From a virus, in the IMG/VR virus record IMGVR_UViG_3300048592_000795, positions 1 through 26,861 of that record: a stretch of 26,861 nt of DNA; one strand, written 5' to 3'. The notes beneath the pieces are model-generated. The model searched no databases. It was not told where the DNA came from and saw nothing but the letters and a program-made list of their open reading frames with translations. Position 1 is the first letter of the stretch; every line of letters begins with the position of its first letter. Made by a program: the position numbers and the translations under genes. Positions 21,432 through 26,861 of the stretch are shown here, in pieces.

Positions 21432-23329
21432 GCGATTCGCCCGAGGTGCCGAAGCGTCCGACGCTGCAGCTGTTGCGCGGCGAGCTGGAGGGCGCGCCGG
21501 AGCAGGTGCCACCCGCTTTCGCGGGTGCAGGCTCCGCACCCCCCGAGACCCCGGCAGACTACTCGCCAGGGCGCGCCGGTCCCCCGCGCGGGCGGCCGGA
21601 CCGGGCGCCGGGCGAGATCTGGCCGGGGTGCCCGGTGAAGGCGCTGGGGGTACACGGGTCGGTCTATTTCTACCTCGACCTCCTCAACCAGCTCGCGGCC
21701 GTCGAGGGGCACACGAAGGACCGGATGCGCGGGGTGTTCGGCGGGCGGTCGGACCTCTTGATGTCGAAGTTCCCGCAGTATTCGCGGGGCGAGACGCCGA
21801 GCGTCATCGGGTGGAAGCAGGAGGACTGCGCCACGGCGATGATGCGGGCGGCGACCGAGAAGGGCATCTGGAACGCCTACGAGCGCGTCCGCGGCCTCGG
21901 CGCCTGGCCGGACGGTGCGGGCGGCGCGATCCTGCATTGCGGCGACGGGGTGCTGATCGGCGGGCGCTGGCAGGTCCCGGGCGAGCACGACGGATACGTC
22001 TATCCCGGCGCGGGGGCGATCCCGCGGCCGGTGGACGAGACGGCGAGCCACGACACGCCGGCGGCCGACCTCGTGGACCTGCTGGCAACGTGGAAGTGGT
22101 CGCGGGGCGAGATCGACGCCTGGCTGCTGCTCGGCTGGGTGTGCGGGGCGATGTTCGCCGGGGCGCTCGACTGGCGGCCGCTCGTCTGGATCACGGGAGA
22201 CGCGGGCACGGGCAAGAGCACGCTTCAGAAGCTGCTGGTCACGCTGCTCGGCGGCGAGCGGGCCGTCCTGGCGTCGTCCGACCCGACCGAGGCCGCCATC
22301 CGGCAGTTCCTGGCCGCGCATTCGCAATCGACGATCCCCGTGATCCTCGACGAGATGGAGGCGGAGGAATCGAACCAGCGGGTGAACGCGCTGATCAAGC
22401 TGGCGCGGCAGGCGGCGAGCGGCGGCGTGGTGCTGCGCGGATCGACCGACCACAAGGGCCACGAGTTCCGGATCCGCTCGACGTTCCTGTTTTCCTCGAT
22501 CCTCGTGCCGCCCTTGCTCGACCAGGACATCAGCCGCATCGCGCTCCTGGAGCTGATGGAGTTGCCGCGCGACGTCGTGCCGCCCAGGATCGACCCGAAG
22601 CGCTGGGGGCGCGTCGGGCAGGCGCTGGCGAGGCTCGTCATCGAGCGCTGGGGGCGGCTGGCGGATACGCTCGCCATCTATCGCGCGGCGCTGGCGCGGG
22701 CGGGTCACAACGCGCGCGGCTGCGACCAGCTGGGAACGCTGCTCGCCATGGCGGACATGGCCTATTACCCCGACCCGCCGGACGCCGACCGGGCCGACAC
22801 CTGGGCGAAGCAGCTGAGCGCCGAAGACATCGTAGACCAGACCGACATGAGCCGGGATTGGCAGCGGATGCTGAACCACCTGCTTGGCCAGCACATCGAG
22901 CCGTTCAGGAGCGGGCAGCGGTATAGCGTCGGGCGCTGGGTGCGCGCGGCCGCGGGCCTCGAGGAGGCGCCGCAGCCGCATGACGCGCGAAGTGCCCTGC
23001 CGAGCTATGGGTTGCGTGTCGAGGGGCGCGGCGATGCGGCGCGGCTGGTGGTGGCGAACAGTCATCCGATGCTGGCGCAGCTCTTCGCGAATACCCGCTG
23101 GTACTCGGGCAGCGCGTCGCGCGGCGTGTGGGCGCAGGCCTGCAAGCGCGTGCCGGGCTCAACCGCAACGAAAGCGATCCGATTCGACGGCGTGGCCTCG
23201 CGCGCGTGGTCGATCCCCCTGCCCTCGATCCCCGGCCTCTTCGGCGAGGACGCGCCCGGTGGCGCGCAGAATGCCGAGCGTGTGCCGTCGCTTAGCGGCG
23301 ATCCCTCAAGCCCCGATCACTTCGTCTAG
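21428..23329 (+). CDS. AAA+/SF3-like replicative helicase
   Basis: A 633-aa ATPase. Walker A GDAGTGKST is at about residues 257-265 and Walker B VILDEME at about 305-311. A downstream RSTFLFSSILVPPL probably holds sensor 1 and DISRIALLEL an Arg-finger region, as in SF3 or phage D5-like helicases. The N-terminal ~50 residues are Pro/Ala-rich and include a dispersed palindrome product (PPAFAGAGS), so they are probably an unstructured linker. The C-terminal ~170 residues look like a DNA-binding region (QRYSVGRWVRAAAGLEE). With the primase it would form the phage replisome core. No DNA polymerase is visible in the window. Confidence 0.8.
   Translation: MSDSPEVPKRPTLQLLRGELEGAPEQVPPAFAGAGSAPPETPADYSPGRAGPPRGRPDRAPGEIWPGCPVKALGVHGSVYFYLDLLNQLAAVEGHTKDRMRGVFGGRSDLLMSKFPQYSRGETPSVIGWKQEDCATAMMRAATEKGIWNAYERVRGLGAWPDGAGGAILHCGDGVLIGGRWQVPGEHDGYVYPGAGAIPRPVDETASHDTPAADLVDLLATWKWSRGEIDAWLLLGWVCGAMFAGALDWRPLVWITGDAGTGKSTLQKLLVTLLGGERAVLASSDPTEAAIRQFLAAHSQSTIPVILDEMEAEESNQRVNALIKLARQAASGGVVLRGSTDHKGHEFRIRSTFLFSSILVPPLLDQDISRIALLELMELPRDVVPPRIDPKRWGRVGQALARLVIERWGRLADTLAIYRAALARAGHNARGCDQLGTLLAMADMAYYPDPPDADRADTWAKQLSAEDIVDQTDMSRDWQRMLNHLLGQHIEPFRSGQRYSVGRWVRAAAGLEEAPQPHDARSALPSYGLRVEGRGDAARLVVANSHPMLAQLFANTRWYSGSASRGVWAQACKRVPGSTATKAIRFDGVASRAWSIPLPSIPGLFGEDAPGGAQNAERVPSLSGDPSSPDHFV
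21507..21534. repeat. Dispersed palindrome near the helicase N-terminus, inverted
   Basis: ACCCGC (21511-21516), TTTC loop, GCGGGT (21521-21526), then GCAGGCTC. It is the reverse complement orientation of the copies at 20923 and 21213. Confidence 0.85.
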
Positions 23330-23791
23330 GTCGCCCGCGATGACACCGCGCCCCCATCCCCGCGCCAGTTTCGACCCCGCGCCCCGACCCTGTGGGCAGA
23401 AGCCATCAACGCGCGATCGGGCGGGCGTGGCTCGCGCGTGGGTTGTGCCGTGCGGCCGGGTCCGGGGTGATCGCCCTGTGGTTGCAAGCCGCAACGGTCG
23501 GGAAAAACGTTACACCGGCGTTACAGTTTTTGTTGCGGCGAATGTCCAGCGAAAACAACGGCTTGGCGCGCATCCGCAACGGTGCAACGGTTTTTTGCGC
23601 CTTCCTCGCATACGCGCGCAGACGCTACGCGCGCGCGCGACATGCGTTGCGTTGTTGCGTTTCTATCTTAACCTATTGATAGATATAGGAATTCTCTGCA
23701 ACGTTGGGTGTAACGCCGGCTGCAACACCCTGAGGGAGTGTTGCAGCGGCGGGGTCAACTTGTTGAAATCATTAAATATGGGGGTGCGGTG
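23330..23791. other. Repeat-dense non-coding segment: candidate origin or cos site
   Basis: No convincing gene in 462 bp. About ten GCAAC/GTTGC pentamers lie between 23481 and 23747. GCAACGGT occurs at 23491-23498 and twice in tandem at 23576-23591. CGTTACA occurs at 23508 and 23519 (11 bp apart). CCGGCGTTACA (23515-23525) has a perfect inverted copy at 23709-23719. A hairpin GCTGCAACAC / GTGTTGCAGC lies at 23719-23747. A clearly AT-rich island is at about 23659-23697. It stands between the helicase and small-terminase genes. Confidence 0.65.
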
Positions 23792-24442
23792 ATGCCCTCG
23801 GAGAGCAAGCTGGCCGTGTTCGAGGTCAAGGCGCGGGAGGCTGCGGGGCGGCTGGACCGTGCGGCGGGGCTCGGGCGGCAGCTGAGCCTGATCCCGGCGG
23901 AGGCGAGCCCGGCGGATCCCGGCGAGCTGGAGCGGCGCGGGCCGGGCCGGCCGCAGGGCGCGCGGAACAAGCGGACCTCGAAGCTGCGGCAGATGCTGGC
24001 GGCGCGCGGGTTCCGGATGCCCGAGGACGTGCTGTCGGAGATCGCGGGGCTGTCGGCGCGGGTGTCGTCGGTGGAGCTCGCCATGCAGCGGGCCGAGCAG
24101 GTGCTGGCCTGGGCGCACGACGGGGCGGAAGAGCCTGCCACGCCGGGCCAGCGCCTGGCGGTGTTCCTGGCGTGCCACAAGGAGGCGACACAGGCGGCGG
24201 CGGCGCTGCTGCCTTACGGGCTGGAGCGGATGACGCCCGACCAGGTGGCGCCGGCGGTGACGGTGCTGCAGCTGCCGGGACAGGCGCGGCCGGGCGATCG
24301 GGCGCGGGTGATCGAGGGATCGGCGTCCGACTGCGCGCCGCCGCCGCTGCCTCTGAAATTCGTGGAAAATCAAGCGGTTGAGTTCGGGCAGGATCCCGGA
24401 TCGGACGGGGCGAGTCGGACGGATGGGGCGAGCGATGGGTAA
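23792..24442 (+). CDS. terS: Probable terminase small subunit
   Basis: A 216-aa protein directly upstream of the large terminase. The N-terminal ~70 residues are charged and helical, with RRGPGRPQGARNKRTSKLRQML (~50-70), a pattern I associate with phage small terminase or DNA-binding packaging proteins. The middle is helical (VELAMQRAEQVLAWAHDG, RLAVFLACHKEATQAAAALLPYG) and suits ring oligomerisation. It would recognise the packaging site and load DNA to TerL. The start ATG at 23792 is preferred over an in-frame ATG 54 bp upstream, which lies in the hairpin. The call rests on gene order and composition. Confidence 0.68.
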   Translation: MPSESKLAVFEVKAREAAGRLDRAAGLGRQLSLIPAEASPADPGELERRGPGRPQGARNKRTSKLRQMLAARGFRMPEDVLSEIAGLSARVSSVELAMQRAEQVLAWAHDGAEEPATPGQRLAVFLACHKEATQAAAALLPYGLERMTPDQVAPAVTVLQLPGQARPGDRARVIEGSASDCAPPPLPLKFVENQAVEFGQDPGSDGASRTDGASDG

Positions 24443-24698
24443 GGCGTTGAAATCGCAGGGCAATCGCGGTGCGGTGCGGTTGATTGGAAATCAGGCGCGT
24501 GCCGTGGTGGCCGGGCGCCACCGGGCTGGCCGCGGCGCCGAGCTGGTCGTCCAGGGCGACGGATCGCGACCCACCCCCGGGTCTTCGCCTGCGGGCCGCG
24601 CGCGGCGCGCGACCCCCGGGGGGGCCTCGGCCGCCCGAAGACTGCCGCCCCGGAGTGTGAGGCCATCCGGCCTTTCGGGAATCGGAGGTCGGGCATGA
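24435..24698 (+). CDS. Doubtful small ORF before the large terminase
   Basis: An 87-aa ORF overlapping the small-terminase end by 8 bp and the large-terminase start by 4 bp. The first ~45 residues (MGKALKSQGNRGAVRLIGNQ) could be real. The rest is Arg/Ala/Pro-rich and lies in sequence with strong GC palindromes around CCCCCGGG (24574-24582 and 24613-24622) and GTCTTCG/CGAAGAC (24582-24588, 24637-24643). It may be a spurious frame. Confidence 0.3.
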   Translation: MGKALKSQGNRGAVRLIGNQARAVVAGRHRAGRGAELVVQGDGSRPTPGSSPAGRARRATPGGASAARRLPPRSVRPSGLSGIGGRA

Positions 24699-26398
24699 GC
24701 GCGGACGGAGGTTGTCCGGATCGGGGTCGGGGGGGAAAGCCCCTGGCCGCACCCGCGAACGGGCTGGGGTTCGATCCGGTCGGGGCGGACGCCGCCGAGA
24801 CGGTCGCGAGGCTGGAGGGCAACTTCGCCGATGGGGTGGAGATGCCGAACGCCCTAGGCTTACGCTTCCCGGGGCCGGTGGCGCAAGCCTTTTATCACGA
24901 CGACCGGCCGGTGACCTGCATCCAGGGGCCGGTCGGTTCGGGCAAGACGACCACGGTGGTCTATTCCCGCCTGCGCCGGGCGCGGCAGATGCCCCGGTCG
25001 GTGATCGACGGGGTGCGCCGCTACAAGCTGCTGGCGCTGCGCGAGACGTACCGGCAGCTCTGGTCCTCGACCATCCCGAGCTACCTGGAGACGATCCCGA
25101 AATCGCTGGGTGCGTGGTCGGGCGGGCGGGGCGCGCCGGTCAGCCACACGGTGCAGTTCGAGGACGAGTTCGGCCCGATCGAGTGGGTGGCCGAGTTCAT
25201 GGCCTTCGGCGACGACATCATCGGCTCGATGCGCGGCATCCAGACCGTCGACATGTGGCTGAACGAGGCCGACACCGTGCCGGTCGAGACGCTGACGACC
25301 GGGATCGGCCGCATCAAGCGCTGGCCCGGCCGGCGGCATTTCGAGGGCTATGCCCCGCCGCACGACAGCTGGGGTCAGATCGCCTGCGACATGAACGCGC
25401 CCGACCGGGACAACTGGACGTTCCAGGTGTTCCACGACGAGGAAGGCCGCGGCCGGATGGAGCGGGACCTCGGCATCGCGATCGGGTTCCACGACCAGCC
25501 GGGCGGGCGCGCGCCGGGGGCGGAGAACCTGACGAACCTGCCGGCGGATTACTACACCACGCAGGTGGCGACGATGACGCTGGCCGGGCGCGGCGACATG
25601 GTGGCGCGGCTGGTCGACAACCGGGTGACGTGGCTGCGCGCGGGCGATCCGGTCTTCAGGCGCGAGTTCGCCCCGGCGATCCACGTGGCGCGCGAGCGGA
25701 TCCCGGTGGACCGGGCGCTGCCGCTGATGATCGGGCTGGACCAGGGCTTCCTCGGCGCGGCGGTGGTGGCGCAGAAGCCCGCGCCGGGACGGTGGCGGGT
25801 GCTGGCCTGCCTGATGTTCCCGCGCGAGCGGCTGATGGCGCGCGAATTCGGCAACCGGCTGCGCGACCTCTTGGACGCGCATTTCCCCGACATGCCGGTC
25901 GGCGGCGCCTGGGGCGACATGGCGGGCGAGCACGGGGCGAGCCAGGCGGCGGACGAGAACGCCACCTGGAACCTGATGGTGGGCAAGGCCGCGGGGTTCC
26001 GGGTGATGCCCCAGCGGATCGGGTCGAACCGCCTGCAGCCGCGGCTGGAGGCCGTGCGCGCGGTGCTGGAGAGCCTGCACGGCGGCGAGCCCGGCCTGTC
26101 GATCTGCCCGAAGGGGCCGGGCACCGACATGCTGATCGCGGGGCTGGAGGCGCGGTACGTCTGGAAGGACGAGATCGACGCCCGCGGCGACAAGCGCAAG
26201 ACGCCCGACAAGTCGATCGCCGAGGCGAACGTGGTCGACGCGCTGCAGTACCTGCTGCTGAGCGAGGTGCGCGGCGACGGGGCCAGCCCCGGCACCTTCG
26301 CCAGCCGCGTCAGCCACGCGCGGCGGTGGGAAGGCGCGCCGGTGAGCGGCCTGAGCGTGCGGCACGACGTGCTGAACCCCTACGGGGGTGCTGCGTGA
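24695..26398 (+). CDS. terL: Terminase large subunit
   Basis: A 567-aa DNA-packaging motor. ATPase domain: Walker A GPVGSGKTT at 78-86, a Walker B-like VDMWLNEAD at 185-193 with E191 as catalytic carboxylate, and LRETYRQLWSSTIPSYLETIP between them. Nuclease domain: D349 (MIGLDQGFLG), D408 (AWGDMAGE) and D near 512 (ANVVDALQY), the three-Asp RNase-H-like site that cuts the concatemer. Start ATG has GGAGG seven bases upstream. It shares its stop with the next ATG (TGATG). Confidence 0.93.
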   Translation: MSADGGCPDRGRGGKPLAAPANGLGFDPVGADAAETVARLEGNFADGVEMPNALGLRFPGPVAQAFYHDDRPVTCIQGPVGSGKTTTVVYSRLRRARQMPRSVIDGVRRYKLLALRETYRQLWSSTIPSYLETIPKSLGAWSGGRGAPVSHTVQFEDEFGPIEWVAEFMAFGDDIIGSMRGIQTVDMWLNEADTVPVETLTTGIGRIKRWPGRRHFEGYAPPHDSWGQIACDMNAPDRDNWTFQVFHDEEGRGRMERDLGIAIGFHDQPGGRAPGAENLTNLPADYYTTQVATMTLAGRGDMVARLVDNRVTWLRAGDPVFRREFAPAIHVARERIPVDRALPLMIGLDQGFLGAAVVAQKPAPGRWRVLACLMFPRERLMAREFGNRLRDLLDAHFPDMPVGGAWGDMAGEHGASQAADENATWNLMVGKAAGFRVMPQRIGSNRLQPRLEAVRAVLESLHGGEPGLSICPKGPGTDMLIAGLEARYVWKDEIDARGDKRKTPDKSIAEANVVDALQYLLLSEVRGDGASPGTFASRVSHARRWEGAPVSGLSVRHDVLNPYGGAA

Positions 26399-26861
26399 TG
26401 GTGGCCTGGTACAACGAGCACGATCCGAACGCCGCAGCATGGCTGCGCGAGCTTATCCGGCGGGGCCTGATCGCGCCCGGCGACGTGGACGAAAGGAGCA
26501 TCGAGGATGTACGACCAGCCGACCTTGCCGGGTATCGGCAATGCCATTTCTTTGCGGGCGTCGGGGTCTGGTCCTACGCCCTCCGCCTCGCCGGCGTCCC
26601 CGACGATTATCCGATCTGGACGGGATCGTGCCCTTGCCAGCCTTTCAGCGCGGCAGGCAAAGGGAAAGGGTTTGCTGACGAGCGGCATCTTTGGCCCGCC
26701 TTCTTCCATCTCATCTCGCAGTGCGGCCCTGAGCTTGTCCTTGGCGAGCAGGTTGCGCGAAAGGACGGCTTCGCATGGCTCGACCTTGTATCGACTGACC
26801 TGGAAGTCGCAGGCTACACCGTTGGGGCGGTCGTGGCCCCTGCTGCGGGCTTCGGTGCTCC
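26398..26861 (+). CDS. C5 cytosine DNA methyltransferase, 5' part
   Basis: The first 154 residues of an m5C methyltransferase, cut by the window end. Motif I HFFAGVGVWSYALRLAG (50-66) binds S-adenosylmethionine. Motif IV GSCPCQPFSAAG has the catalytic C80. Motif VI is VLGEQVA, with EQV where ENV is usual. The N-terminal NEHDPNAAAWLRELIRRG ... DVDERSIEDV extension is typical of phage-encoded enzymes. It probably modifies phage DNA against host restriction. Start ATG is coupled to the TerL stop. Its GC (~62%) is lower than that of TerL, which suggests a separate origin. Confidence 0.93.
   Translation, partial: MVAWYNEHDPNAAAWLRELIRRGLIAPGDVDERSIEDVRPADLAGYRQCHFFAGVGVWSYALRLAGVPDDYPIWTGSCPCQPFSAAGKGKGFADERHLWPAFFHLISQCGPELVLGEQVARKDGFAWLDLVSTDLEVAGYTVGAVVAPAAGFGA

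Noticed and set aside
23392-23679. 95-aa ORF in the segment before the terminase (and the alternative frame to 23792)
   Set aside because: No ribosome site or domain; the sequence is dominated by short GCAAC/GTTGC repeats and an AT-rich island, better read as non-coding.

Overview
The window reads as a 26.9-kb piece of a temperate, tailed, podovirus-like phage with very high GC (often above 70%). Several things point to an alphaproteobacterial host, most likely of the Rhodobacteraceae type: the codon use, the integrase style, REP-like palindromes of a kind common in those genomes, and a copy of the 3' half of tRNA-Lys(CUU). No host housekeeping gene is visible. The genus assignment is inference.

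Layout. (1) 1-13082, plus strand: a tightly overlapping late operon. It holds the 3' end of a large internal virion/ejection-type protein, a membrane/coiled-coil protein, a tail fibre with a collar-type tip, an unknown protein, a GH24 endolysin with a membrane tail, a small lipoprotein, and a run of adhesion proteins: two Ig/Fn3-like proteins, a fibre-like protein, a 1323-aa double beta-helix tailspike and a lectin-like protein. (2) 13083-13253: a probable attP. It has the 3' end of tRNA-Lys(CUU) without its 5' half, and three 9-bp direct repeats beside it. (3) 13254-16756, minus strand: a leftward early operon of ten genes starting at a textbook sigma70 promoter (16784-16813) whose spacer holds a perfect operator dyad. 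It encodes small unknown proteins, an AlpA/Xis-like protein, two very small membrane proteins, a secreted Gly/Asp/His-rich protein, a zinc-ribbon protein, the tyrosine integrase and two small proteins after it. (4) 16852-18269: the immunity region, with a CI/LexA-like repressor, a translationally coupled AT-richer membrane protein (exclusion candidate), and a divergent Cro-like gene with operator half-sites between them. (5) 18300-18815: an oppositely oriented small gene, then a 276-bp stretch with three consecutive hairpins, the last terminator-like. (6) 18816-23329, plus strand: the replication operon, with small proteins, a CHC2/Toprim primase, an HTH protein and an AAA+/SF3-like helicase. 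(7) 23330-23791: a 462-bp non-coding stretch packed with GCAAC/GTTGC motifs plus an AT-rich island, a candidate replication origin or cos/terminase-recognition site. (8) 23792-26861: probable small terminase, large terminase and the start of a C5 cytosine methyltransferase cut off by the window end.

How it fits together. Tail genes lie left of the att site and int, immunity, replication and packaging genes lie right of it, all phage. The site therefore looks like an intact attP (free, circular or permuted phage genome) or a junction between tandem prophages, not a simple attL or attR. In the lysogen the repressor would shut PL and PR and co-express the coupled membrane protein. On induction PL gives int/xis and small early proteins, PR gives replication and then packaging, and the late operon gives lysis and receptor-binding proteins.

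The most unusual features are the dispersed palindromes sitting in frame inside four phage genes (and overlapping a fifth gene pair's boundary), the repeat-dense segment before the terminase, and the GC dip at about 6.7-8.8 kb that suggests a swapped receptor-binding module. All functional calls are from reading the sequence; no database search was run.
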